This document shows, one piece after another, positions 36,107 to 44,758 of a DNA stretch of 64,000 bases (position 1 is the first letter of the stretch; the number at the start of each line of letters is the position of its first letter). Source of the stretch: Nostoc flagelliforme FACHB-838 (GTDB lineage: Bacteria > Cyanobacteriota > Cyanobacteriia > Cyanobacteriales > Nostocaceae); assembly GCF_014698065.1 (NCBI RefSeq), contig NZ_JACJSI010000024.1, positions 23,681 through 87,680 of the forward strand, read 5' to 3'. The notes under the pieces are model-generated. The model was given only the letters and a program-made list of their open reading frames with translations, was not told the DNA's origin and ran no database searches. The translations under genes were made by a program, and so were the position numbers.

Positions 36107-37894
36107 ATGACCAATGAGGAAGTGGAGCAAATATATTTAGAGGATATTCTCATCACTGAAGAATTGTCTCGTAGAATACCCAGAACCACTGACCTCAAGC
36201 AAGAAAACGATGCACTTCATACCCTGATAGGGCAACTAGTTGAGCAGCCTCAAATTTTGCTCCAAAAGCTTGTAAAAATAATTACTCAACTGTGTCGGGC
36301 AGAAACAGCGGGTGTCAGCTTACTTGAGGTGACTCCGAACGGGGAAGATATTTGCCGTTGGGTCACACTTGCCGGGATGTTAGAAGCATCTGAACAAACA
36401 GCCACCCTTTACAGTTTTAGTTGCTGCGGTATCTGCCTAGAACGTCAAGCCCCTTTGCTGTATTCCTATCCCGAACGGTATTTCACCTTCTTGCAACAGC
36501 TTCAGCCAACAATCGTTGAGATACTGGTGGTTCCTTTATTGATTGCCAATCAACCACTTGGCACGATTTGGATTGTATCTCACAATGAGGATCGGCAGTT
36601 TGATCGAGAAGACTTGCGACTGATGACCAGTTTCGCAAATTTTACAGCCACCGCTATTTACAGTAGCAACGCCCGTCAAGCAGCCGAAGAATCTGCACGG
36701 CGTGAGCAAGCCGCCCGTGTCGTTAGCGAAGCGGCACAAAATGCAGCTGAACAAGCTAATCGTCTCAAAGATGAGTTCCTCGCTGTTCTATCTCACGAAC
36801 TGCGTTCTCCCCTCAATCCAATTTTGGGCTGGGCTAAACTTCTGCAAACTCGCAAACTTGATGAAGCAAAGACAGCTTATGCCTTAGCAACCATTGAGCG
36901 CAATGCCAAGTTGCAGTCTCAGCTAATGGAAGATTTACTGGATGTTTCCCGCATACTTCAAAGAAAACTCAGCCTGAAGATCAGTTCTGTTGACCTGTCC
37001 GCCGTTATTGAAGTGGCCCTTGATACCGTGCGTTTAGCGGCTCAAGCTAAGTCAATTCAACTCAAGACAAGATTTGCACCGGATGTAGGGCAAGTTTTGG
37101 GCGATCCCAGTCGCTTGCAGCAAGTCGTCTGGAATTTGCTCTCTAACGCCGTTAAGTTTACAGAGGCTGGGGGTGAGGTGGAAATTCGACTTGAGCGCGT
37201 GGGTACACAAGCGGAAATTCAAGTGAGTGACACGGGTAAAGGCATCAACCCAGAATTTCTGCCTTACGTATTTGATTACTTCCGTCAAGCTGACAATACC
37301 ACAACAAGAAGCTTTGGCGGCTTGGGGCTTGGTTTAGCGATCGTCCGTCAAATCGTTGAACTGCACGGTGGAACAGTCCAAGCAGAAAGTGAGGGAGAAA
37401 ATAAAGGTGCCACCTTTACTGTGTTGTTACCTATCAAGAATGTCGAGCCTCAAACCAGTGAAGACAAGGGTTTGACTGACGGTTCCCCTAATCTCCAGGG
37501 GGTAAATGTGCTAGTTGTGGATGATGAAGTTGACACCCGCGACCTAATAGTTTTTACCCTGCAACAGTATGGTGCCTCTGTGCGTGCCTTCGCTTCAGCA
37601 TCGCTTGCACTAGAAGCTTTTGCACTTGAGAAACCACATATTATTTTAAGTGATATTGGGATGCCAGAAATGGATGGCTATATGCTGATTCGGGAAATTC
37701 GTAGACGCGAAGCGGCTTGTCGTCAGACATCGCCACCGCCTGAGCAAGGGGGAGAGATTCGAGCGATCGCACTGACAGCTTATGCTGGAGAGATAAACCA
37801 GTCAAAAATTCTCCAAGCAGGATTCCAAGAACATTTGACTAAACCAATAGAACCAGCAAAATTAGCGATGGTAATTGCTAGCCTAGTTAAATAA
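36107..37894 (+). CDS. GAF-containing hybrid histidine kinase with C-terminal receiver
   Basis: A 595-residue cytoplasmic kinase. Domains in order: GAF (about 30-195; ending FANFTATAIYSSNA), a coiled coil, HisKA with His in LAVLSHELRSPLNP near residue 229, HATPase (LLSNAVKFTEAGG, DTGKGI, GGLGLGLAIV), and a receiver (about 465-590; VLVVDDEVD, phospho-Asp in IILSDIGMPEMDG, Lys in LTKPI). The GAF has a Cys pair (FSCCGIC) but not the CH bilin motif of its downstream neighbour. It starts a four-gene operon: the next kinase follows 33 bp downstream. Confidence 0.92.
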   Translation: MTNEEVEQIYLEDILITEELSRRIPRTTDLKQENDALHTLIGQLVEQPQILLQKLVKIITQLCRAETAGVSLLEVTPNGEDICRWVTLAGMLEASEQTATLYSFSCCGICLERQAPLLYSYPERYFTFLQQLQPTIVEILVVPLLIANQPLGTIWIVSHNEDRQFDREDLRLMTSFANFTATAIYSSNARQAAEESARREQAARVVSEAAQNAAEQANRLKDEFLAVLSHELRSPLNPILGWAKLLQTRKLDEAKTAYALATIERNAKLQSQLMEDLLDVSRILQRKLSLKISSVDLSAVIEVALDTVRLAAQAKSIQLKTRFAPDVGQVLGDPSRLQQVVWNLLSNAVKFTEAGGEVEIRLERVGTQAEIQVSDTGKGINPEFLPYVFDYFRQADNTTTRSFGGLGLGLAIVRQIVELHGGTVQAESEGENKGATFTVLLPIKNVEPQTSEDKGLTDGSPNLQGVNVLVVDDEVDTRDLIVFTLQQYGASVRAFASASLALEAFALEKPHIILSDIGMPEMDGYMLIREIRRREAACRQTSPPPEQGGEIRAIALTAYAGEINQSKILQAGFQEHLTKPIEPAKLAMVIASLVK

Positions 37895-37927
37895 TAAATA
37901 ATTATTTTAATAAGTTGAGAGTAAGAG

Positions 37928-40042
37928 TTGGCTACAAATTCCGGTTTTAGAAACCTAAAAGATCAGTTCCTTCCTGAACGCAAAGAAGCTCTGCTGGCTC
38001 GCATGGCGAACCGCATCCGGCAATCGCTGAACCTGCAAGAGATTTTGGATGCAACTGTGATCGAGTTGCGAACATTTTTGCAAACCGACCGGACTAAGGT
38101 TTACCGCTTCGATCGCGACGGGCATGGACATGTCGTTGCCGAAGCCAGCGCCCCCAACCGCCTACCTTCTTTGCTAGGATTACATTATCCATCTGATGAC
38201 ATTCCGCCCCAAGCGCGGGCTTTGTTTGTCAAGGCACGTACCCGCTCCATTGTCAATGTCAGCGAACAGCGAATTATCCTCAACTCGCTGCCGGCTCCCA
38301 AAACAACGGCAACCGGGGACTTGACCGTTGAAGAAGTGCAAGAGCAACCCCTCGAAGATATCTTAAGCCGTCCGGTAGACCCCTGCCATGTAGACTATCT
38401 CACCCAGATGGGTGTGGAATCTTCATTCGTGGTACCAATAATTTATCAACAGGAACTCTGGGGGCTGTTGATCTCTCATCATGCCGAACCCAGAGAGATT
38501 ACATCTGAGGATTTGCTGGTTGTGCAATTGCTGGCTGACCAGGTTTCATTGGCAATTACCCAGGCAAATCTGCTGAGTCAGGTACAGGAGCAACAGCAGA
38601 GGGAAGCGATCGTTAATCAGATTGCCACTATGCTGCACGCGCCTCTGACCCCTGAAGAGATTTTGCATAACGTTCTAGAGCAAGCAGTAAAAGCTTCTGG
38701 TAGTTCTGGAGGAAGGTTGTACCTCACTTCCCCGGATGAGGCTTTACCAGCCCATCTTTATACTTACGGAAATCAACCGGCTCCATCCGAGTATGAGCAA
38801 CTAAACTCACTAGAAAATCATCCCCTTTGGCAAGAGGTAGGGGAAACTCCTGCTCCCATCGACACTGCCTTAACTCAAAAAGATAAACCTCCCCTGCGAG
38901 TGGTAATTAATCTTCAGCAAGAACCGCGTCTGCACCAACTGATTGAATCCTTCCAGACCACACCGATTCGGGGTTTGATTGTTCAACCTTTGTATTATGG
39001 TAAAGAATTCCTGGGGTATCTAACATTCTTTCGTGACCAAATCGGCACAAAAAATCTTTGGCCAGGCTATGAGGAAGCCGATGAGCGCCAACAGCGACCT
39101 CGCCAGTCAATGGCGCAATGGCAGGCGCTCAAACAAGATAAAGCTCACGTCTGGAGCATCGAAGAGATGGAACTCATCCAGTCTTTGAACATTCACCTAT
39201 CGCTGGCTGTGCTGCAAAACCGCCTCTATCACCGGGAACGCCAGCAACGCCTGGTAGTTGAAATGCACAACGAAGCTCTCTCTCATGCCCGAGCTGCCGC
39301 CGAAGAGGTGAGTCGCCTCAAGAGCAACTTCTTGGCTTCTACCAGCCACGAATTGCGAACCCCTTTGGCCTCAACCTTAAACTATTTAAAGTTGCTCAAA
39401 GAGCGCCTTTATGAAGACGAAGATGAGTTGCGCCAATATATAGATGGCGCTTATCAATCGACGCAAAATCTTGTCACTATAATTAACGATGTGCTTGACA
39501 TTGCCAAGATTGAAGACGGGCGCATAGCCTTAGATTTGGAGACAGTTTATCTGCAAAAGCTTTTACAAGAGCAATGTTTCCTCTCAGGTGCCGAAAGCCG
39601 CTACAAGGCAATTCCTCTGACACTCCATTGTGAAATCGAGACTGTTTTCGCCGACAAGATCAAAGTCCGTCAGGTAATGACAAACCTGCTGGATAACGCC
39701 TTCAAATTCACAGATGAGGGTCAAATCGATGTCCGGGCTGTCGTCGATAGTACTGGGACAATGGCGCAAATCTCGGTACACGACACAGGCATCGGTATTG
39801 AGATGGAAAGCTCAGAGCAACTGTTTTCCCCATTTGTGCAAGCTGATGGTTCTGCCCAGCGCTCCTATGGGGGCACAGGCTTAGGGCTGACTATCTGCAA
39901 GCGATTAGTGGAACTGATGGGTGGTAAGATATGGCTTGAAAGCCCTGGGTTAGGGCAGGGAAACACGGTGAGTTTTACTCTGCCTTTAAACGACGAACCG
40001 AGTCAGATCAGAGGTGACAGTATTGAACATCCTGCTGGTTGA
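37928..40042 (+). CDS. Bilin-type (phytochrome-like) GAF sensor histidine kinase
   Basis: A 704-residue kinase starting at TTG 37928. The first GAF (about 25-215) is phytochrome-like: YPSDDIPPQARALF at 87-100 matches the DIP region of Cph1-type GAFs, and DPCHVDYLTQMGV has Cys153-His154 at the chromophore-attachment site. A covalently bound bilin, hence light sensing, is therefore likely. No PAS or PHY domain flanks it, so it is closer to a cyanobacteriochrome-type layout. A second GAF (about 225-435) lacks these features. Then HisKA with His474 in STSHELRTP and HATPase (LLDNAFKFTDEG, DTGIGI, GGTGLGLTIC). The next receiver gene overlaps its 3' end by 29 bases. Confidence 0.88.
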   Translation: MATNSGFRNLKDQFLPERKEALLARMANRIRQSLNLQEILDATVIELRTFLQTDRTKVYRFDRDGHGHVVAEASAPNRLPSLLGLHYPSDDIPPQARALFVKARTRSIVNVSEQRIILNSLPAPKTTATGDLTVEEVQEQPLEDILSRPVDPCHVDYLTQMGVESSFVVPIIYQQELWGLLISHHAEPREITSEDLLVVQLLADQVSLAITQANLLSQVQEQQQREAIVNQIATMLHAPLTPEEILHNVLEQAVKASGSSGGRLYLTSPDEALPAHLYTYGNQPAPSEYEQLNSLENHPLWQEVGETPAPIDTALTQKDKPPLRVVINLQQEPRLHQLIESFQTTPIRGLIVQPLYYGKEFLGYLTFFRDQIGTKNLWPGYEEADERQQRPRQSMAQWQALKQDKAHVWSIEEMELIQSLNIHLSLAVLQNRLYHRERQQRLVVEMHNEALSHARAAAEEVSRLKSNFLASTSHELRTPLASTLNYLKLLKERLYEDEDELRQYIDGAYQSTQNLVTIINDVLDIAKIEDGRIALDLETVYLQKLLQEQCFLSGAESRYKAIPLTLHCEIETVFADKIKVRQVMTNLLDNAFKFTDEGQIDVRAVVDSTGTMAQISVHDTGIGIEMESSEQLFSPFVQADGSAQRSYGGTGLGLTICKRLVELMGGKIWLESPGLGQGNTVSFTLPLNDEPSQIRGDSIEHPAG

Positions 40043-40415
40043 AGACAATCAACTCCTAGCAAAGGGAACCGCCAAACTAATCGAACGTTTGGGAGGTCAT
40101 CAAGTATTTATTACTGTAGAACCAAAAGAGATATTTCATTTATGCGAAGTGGGGGCAGTAGAACTGGTAATTATGGATATCAATTTGCCGGGAGTTAGGT
40201 GGGAAGGACAAAAAGTTGATGGCTCCATCCTGTCGCGCCATTTGAAGGCACTGTGTAAACAGATACCAATTATCTTAGTAACGGCTTACACCATGCCCGC
40301 CGATCAACATTTCTTGTTATCCCAATCTGGGGCCGACAGTTGCTATACCAAACCCATTACTGACTACGATGCCTTTTTGGATATGATTAGTCTTCTTGGT
40401 CAAAAAAGGAATTGA
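40014..40415 (+). CDS. Stand-alone response regulator receiver (operon partner 1)
   Basis: A 133-residue receiver-only protein. Acidic pocket in ILLVEDNQ, phospho-Asp in LVIMDINLPG, Thr in LVTAYTMP, Lys in CYTKPI. The GTG start at 40014 lies inside the end of the bilin-type kinase gene (29-base overlap), giving translational coupling, so this is the likely direct phosphate acceptor of that kinase. An insert after the phospho-Asp loop (RWEGQKVDGSIL) also occurs in similar form in the next protein (YELNTDGMEIV), suggesting the two receivers are related. No DNA-binding domain. Confidence 0.9.
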   Translation: MTVLNILLVEDNQLLAKGTAKLIERLGGHQVFITVEPKEIFHLCEVGAVELVIMDINLPGVRWEGQKVDGSILSRHLKALCKQIPIILVTAYTMPADQHFLLSQSGADSCYTKPITDYDAFLDMISLLGQKRN

Positions 40416-40421
40416 ATCTCC

Positions 40422-40829
40422 ATGTACAAGCTAGCGATTTTGGATGATGACGAACACTGGTGCCGCATCGTCCAACGCTTTCTGAAGCAGCAATATGCTA
40501 TAGCAACCTATAAGTCAGTATCTAGTTTCTTGTGGGAGTTAGATGAACTAAACCAATACGATATATTTCTGGTCGATTTTGTGTTACCTACGGCTCGGTA
40601 TGAGTTAAATACAGATGGCATGGAAATCGTTACCGCTCTCAAGCGCCGCTTGCCTCGTTCTCCTGTAGTCATCCTCGTCACGGCTTTTATGAGCAAAAAT
40701 GAGTTAGAGGTGCATGGCAAACAAATGTGTCCAGAAGCAGACGGATTTTTTGCCAAGGATGCTGGACTAGAATTATTGGCTCACCAAATGAAGCGGCTGC
40801 TCCCACCAAGTACAACTGAGGACAGTTAA
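40422..40829 (+). CDS. Stand-alone response regulator receiver (operon partner 2)
   Basis: A 135-residue receiver-only protein that begins 6 bp after the previous stop codon. Acidic pocket in LAILDDDEHW, phospho-Asp in IFLVDFVLPTA, Thr in LVTAFMS, and Lys in FFAKDAGL. Like its neighbour it has no output domain, so the signal must pass to another protein, or the pair may act as phosphate sink and carrier. Last gene of the sensory operon; no clear terminator follows. Confidence 0.9.
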   Translation: MYKLAILDDDEHWCRIVQRFLKQQYAIATYKSVSSFLWELDELNQYDIFLVDFVLPTARYELNTDGMEIVTALKRRLPRSPVVILVTAFMSKNELEVHGKQMCPEADGFFAKDAGLELLAHQMKRLLPPSTTEDS

Positions 40830-41427
40830 AGGGAAAAGTACTTAGGATTTTCTGACCCCTTGCAGCGTGGGTTCATTTGCGCTGTTCTTTAGGGACTCCA
40901 AAAAACAATAAGGATAATTGATAATGATGAGATGCCTTTAGGCAAAACTAGAGATGGTGGCAGAAAAAGTAAACCACGCTCGGATGATTAAAAATAAAAT
41001 CAGCACACGAACGCGAACAATTAATTAAAGATATCAACGTACTGCTGAACCGTATTGGATTTAAAAGGGGAGCATCCCACTTTTATTGCATGTCATTGCG
41101 AGCGAAGCGAACCAATCGCCAAATCCTCCAACTCAGAGCGAGTCCATGCGATTGCTTGTCTTCGACACGCTGCGCGAACGTCGTTCCTCCTCTCTACGAG
41201 ACGCTACGCGAACGCAATGACAATTATTTTCTCATTAAAAAATAAAAACTGGGATGCACCCTTAAGAACTTGCTGTGTAATACCAATTTGAAAAAAGAAT
41301 GCGACAGATGGGTAGGGGCACGGCATGCCGTGCCCCTACAGGTGTACTGCTATACAAACCTTAAAAACTAGCTTAGACATTGTGCTAGCTTTACTCAACC
41401 ACGAGATTTTCAAAGAGTGGCTTCTGG
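40830..41427. other. Repeat-rich gap after the sensory operon
   Basis: About 600 bases. A GGGACTCCAAAAAACAATAAGG piece of the dispersed repeat is near 40891; a CTGAACCGTATTGG repeat end is near 41044; a large imperfect palindrome at about 41093-41223 begins TCATTGCGAGCGAAGCGAA and ends GCGAACGCAATGACA; and the perfect 28-bp palindrome is at 41312-41339. Open frames here are made by these repeats. Confidence 0.6.
41312..41339. repeat. Perfect 28-bp palindrome (copy 3)
   Basis: GTAGGGGCACGGCA followed immediately by its exact reverse complement. Same family as 6848-6873, 22756-22784 and 46310-46337; here the two arms are identical with no loop. Confidence 0.85.
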
Positions 41428-42018
41428 CTAAATACCCAAAGCGGCTCGAGTTTGGGGGCCGACAACACCATCTACAAGTAGACCTTTACTTTGTTGAAAG
41501 CTTCGGACTCGGCTAACAGTTTGTTGACCGTAAACTCCATCAACTCTGAGATTACCTAAAGCTGTTTGAACATCTCTAACAAGCTGACCTCTAGAACCAG
41601 GAGTAAGAATCACCGAACCACCAACACCACCAGGTCTAGTTACAGGAGCATAGTTAGGTCTATCACCAATCCATCTGGCATAAACGTATCTACCTGTAGA
41701 AAGCCTAGCAAAACCATTTTCATACCTTTCAATCGCTGGAAGTGTTGTGCCATTTGATATACAGTCAACATAAGAGTAGTTGATGCTTGGGCCTGTACGG
41801 ATACGTAGACAACTGCCGTTAGTTCTTACATAAGCAGCTGAACTCATTTGAATTTGGGTGAGAGCAGTAAGTAATACACCAACGCCAGCTAAGGCTAACC
41901 AAGCCGAAGATTTAAGCAGCTTTTTCCAATTGAATTGAGGTTTAGGGAGATTATATTTAGTATTTCCAGATGCTTCTTCTTGAGCAATAAACATGTGAGA
42001 ATAAGCAAGATATTCCAT
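41428..42018 (-). CDS. Membrane-anchored SH3 / peptidoglycan-binding protein
   Basis: A 196-residue protein. One membrane segment (SSAWLALAGVGVLLTALTQI) near residues 37-57 places the rest outside the cytoplasm. Next is a bacterial SH3-like domain (CLRIRTGPSINYSYVDCISNG, about 69-125) with two Cys that may form a disulfide, then a Gly/Pro linker, then a PG_binding_1 domain (GQLVRDVQTALGNL, VDGVYGQQTVSRVRSFQQ, LLVDGVVGPQTRAAL). It should bind the cell wall; no hydrolase domain is attached. The start could also be the ATG at 41992-41994. Conserved short repeats in the PG domain support the call. Confidence 0.9.
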   Translation of the reverse strand: MEYLAYSHMFIAQEEASGNTKYNLPKPQFNWKKLLKSSAWLALAGVGVLLTALTQIQMSSAAYVRTNGSCLRIRTGPSINYSYVDCISNGTTLPAIERYENGFARLSTGRYVYARWIGDRPNYAPVTRPGGVGGSVILTPGSRGQLVRDVQTALGNLRVDGVYGQQTVSRVRSFQQSKGLLVDGVVGPQTRAALGI

Positions 42019-42175
42019 AATGCGCTCCTTAATATATGAAAAAATGAGTAATCACAAAGAATAACCAAGTAATTCTCTGTATTTATTCTTAGTATATTTT
42101 ATATCACTGTGTTTTCAAAAGGTTTTTATTAGTAGCGAAATTAAAAAAAAATAAAATTAGTCAAAACATTCCCGA

Positions 42176-42225
42176 AAAAATGGGATGTCTACGACAAACT
42201 AGCCCGTCGTAGACATCCCATTTTT
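42176..42225 (-). terminator. Perfect 20-bp stem terminator
   Basis: AAAAATGGGATGTCTACGAC (42176-42195), a 10-base loop, and the exact complement (42206-42225). On the minus strand it follows the receiver gene (42293-42703) by about 70 bases and ends in a T-run, so it is a strong intrinsic terminator. It also contains the GTCTACGAC repeat core seen elsewhere. Confidence 0.8.
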
Positions 42226-42292
42226 AAAATAAATAAAATTTAGCTTATAGCTTTCTTACTTACTGATTTCTCTTTTGTTCCATTCAAATATT

Positions 42293-42703
42293 TCAAGCGT
42301 ATTGTTCGAGTTCAGCTAAACTAGCAACCGTAGCAGATAACTCGTCTATGTCTATCGGCTTGCATCGGTATATGTCATAACCTGCTAATAGGGCACTTTT
42401 CCGGTGTTCGTCGAAAGTAGATGCTGTCAGAGCAATAGCTGGAATCTTTCTCCCTCGCTTTGCTTCCAGATTTCTGATCTTCAACAGTAGTGAGTAGCCA
42501 TCTTCATCGGGTAAGCAAATGTCACTAATTAGGATGTCTGGTCTAAAAAATGACATGATTTTAAGAGCTTCGTCTGCTGAACCAGCTGTGATTACCTCTG
42601 CTCCATCTAATCCAAACAGGAAAGTAAGCAATGTTCTGGTATCAGCGTCGTCATCAACAACGAGCAATCGTAGACCTTTAAAAGACATCGATTGATTAGA
42701 CAT
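42293..42703 (-). CDS. Response regulator receiver protein
   Basis: About 136 residues from the ATG at 42701-42703; a GTG at 42712 would add three. Receiver domain only: LLVVDDDADT, phospho-Asp in ILISDICLPDEDG, Thr/Ser in ALTAS, Lys in YRCKPI. The sequence resembles the C-terminal receiver of hybrid kinases such as the one at 36107, so it may have been derived from one. No DNA-binding domain. It has its own strong terminator downstream. Confidence 0.9.
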   Translation of the reverse strand: MSNQSMSFKGLRLLVVDDDADTRTLLTFLFGLDGAEVITAGSADEALKIMSFFRPDILISDICLPDEDGYSLLLKIRNLEAKRGRKIPAIALTASTFDEHRKSALLAGYDIYRCKPIDIDELSATVASLAELEQYA

Positions 42704-42983
42704 TATTCTCACTGCTCTGTAACTTAGATACTTGGAGTAGCAATTACATCATCAGGCACTTATTTGTAAATACTATTTGATGCATACATTACAAATATTA
42801 AAGCAACTAATTAGCAAGCGTCTGTCCGGTTCCGAACATAAGTATTTGGCTTAAATAATTATTGTAACGATAAGGCAGGGCAGGGAGCAGGGAGCAGAGA
42901 GCAGAGGTAAAAAGGGTTTGAGCCTTATTTAATTTTCTTCAGATAGTTTGCTTTAACTATGCCGACTTAGTTAATAAAATAAT

Positions 42984-43743
42984 TCATCGGCGATGTCTAC
43001 GACGGGCTACGCCTACGCGTCTTGACTGATTCCCTAGTAATCGAGTAAATTCCTTTTGGATGACTTGATAACACTCACAGGAAGTTGCTTCCAAATCTTC
43101 TCGGTTCAGAATGCTAATTTGACCACGCTGATAGCGAATCATTCCGGCTCGGCTGAGGGCGCTAGCCGCCACTGTCACACCAGAACGCCGTACACCGAGC
43201 ATCTGGGCGATAAATTCTTGTGTTAGCGGAAAACTTTCTGATTCCAGACGATCAGAAACTGTGAGGAGCCAACGAGCCAGTCGTTCCTCTAATGTATGAA
43301 GACGGTTGCAGGCACATGATTGTGTAAGTTCGGTATATATAGCTCGTACATAGCGCACCAGTAGGTTTTGAATAGCTCCGCCCCGATTGAACTCAGCTCT
43401 AAGGACATCTGCATCCATTTGCATTCCCGCACCCGACACTTGAACAAACGCTTTTGTAGTTGTTGTGTTGCCTCCTAATATTATTGGGATACCCACCATG
43501 CCTTCATTGCTAACTATTCCCACTTCCACCGTCGAACCATCTTCCATAATAGTGACTAGTGACTATAGAAACTACTGCGTGTTGGGGAAAATAGACGTGT
43601 GTGATGGGTTCTCCTGGTTCGTAAATGACTTTCCGAGTGGGAAGCGAAACTAACTTCAGGTGCGGAATAAGACGCTCATAATCACTGGCTGGCAAAGCCG
43701 CAAGTAATTTATTTACTTGCGGCTTAAGAGTGTTTTCGCTCAC
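42984..43743 (-). pseudogene. Crp/Fnr-family regulator, copy 1, broken by a 7-bp duplication
   Basis: Two frames make one Crp/Fnr protein. The first (GTG at 43741-43743) encodes the start (NKLLAALPASDYERLIPHL); the second, from about 43547, encodes the rest, including the HTH (FIAQMLGVRRSGVTVAASAL). At the junction the 7-mer AGTGACT occurs twice in tandem on the plus strand (43551-43557, 43558-43564). Removing one copy restores VVSIVTIMEDGS as in the paralogues. The last codons (RRVGVARRRHRR) are encoded by the GCGATGTCTACGACGGGC repeat at about 42991-43018, replacing the normal C-terminus. It is the most downstream of three tandem paralogues. Confidence 0.88.
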
Positions 43744-43822
43744 TGAACATCAAAAGAGAAATTTGCTCAATATACTTTAAATCAAGTGACTTTTGCGAGT
43801 CTGTTCGGTTTCGTACACATAC

Positions 43823-44569
43823 TCAAAAAATTTTTTTGGCTCGGTTACTGGGCTTTTTGCCCAGTAACCGAGCAAATTCCTTTTGTATAACTTGATAACA
43901 CTCGCAGGAAGTTGCTTCCAAATCTTCTCGGTTGACGATGCGAATATGACCACGTTGGTAGGTGATCATTCCGGCTCGGCTAAGGGTGCTAGCCGCTACT
44001 GTCACACCAGAACGACGTACACCTAGCATCTGTGAGATAAATTCTTGCGTGAGTGGATAATCTTCTGATTCCAAGCGGTCAGAGACTGTCAGTAGCCAGC
44101 GAGCCAGCCGTTCCTCTAGTGTATGGAGACGGTTGCAGGCAGCTCCTTGCGCCAACTCAGAGTATACAGCTTGCACGTAGCACAACAGCAGGGTTTGAAT
44201 AGCTCCACCCCGATTGAACTCGGCTTTGAGTATATCTGCATTCATCTGCATACCAGTGCCCTTAATCTGCACAAATGATGTTGTAGTTGTAGTGTTGTCT
44301 CCTAAAATTACCGGGATACCCACCATACCTTCATTGCTTACTATTCCAACTTCAGCCGTTGAGCCATCTTCCATAGTAGTGACTATAGAAACCACTGACT
44401 TATCAGGAAAATAGACGTGTGTGATGGGTTCGCCTGCATGGTAAAGGATTTGCTGAACTGGGAGCGAAACTAGCTTTAAATGGGGAACAAGACGTTCGTA
44501 ATCGCTGGCTGGCAAAGCTGCAAGCAGCTTATTCGGTGGTTGCTGAAAAAGGTTTTTATCTAATGACAT
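43823..44569 (-). CDS. Crp/Fnr-family transcriptional regulator, copy 2 (intact)
   Basis: A 248-residue regulator. The N-terminal cyclic-nucleotide-type beta-roll (about 20-140) includes ILYHAGEPITHVYFP and GIVSNEGMVGIPVILG, but lacks the usual phosphate-binding Arg motif of true cAMP receptors, so another ligand or none is likely. A dimer helix leads to the C-terminal winged HTH (EDYPLTQEFISQMLGVRRSGVTVAASTLS) and a wing (ITYQRGHIRIVNREDL). A Cys pair (SCECYQVI) follows. Of the three tandem copies this is the only one with an uninterrupted frame, so it probably provides the function for all. Confidence 0.92.
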   Translation of the reverse strand: MSLDKNLFQQPPNKLLAALPASDYERLVPHLKLVSLPVQQILYHAGEPITHVYFPDKSVVSIVTTMEDGSTAEVGIVSNEGMVGIPVILGDNTTTTTSFVQIKGTGMQMNADILKAEFNRGGAIQTLLLCYVQAVYSELAQGAACNRLHTLEERLARWLLTVSDRLESEDYPLTQEFISQMLGVRRSGVTVAASTLSRAGMITYQRGHIRIVNREDLEATSCECYQVIQKEFARLLGKKPSNRAKKIF

Positions 44570-44758
44570 TAGAAGTCACTCTCCTAAAAGTAGGTGACTT
44601 TAGAAAAGCTAACTCAGGGCATAAGGAAAGGATTTAGCTTTCTGATCCTAATGTCAAAAGGTTTATTCTCTAAAGAAAGATGTGGACAAGCTAAAAAAGT
44701 TTAAATCAACAGACTTGTTTGAGTCTGTGCGGTTTCGTACAAAGAAGCTTAAATAAAA

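Noticed and set aside
41055..41291. 78-codon frame starting MDLKGEHPTF
   Set aside because: Most of it is translation of the GCGAGCGAAGCGAA / GACGCTGCGCGAACG dispersed repeat.
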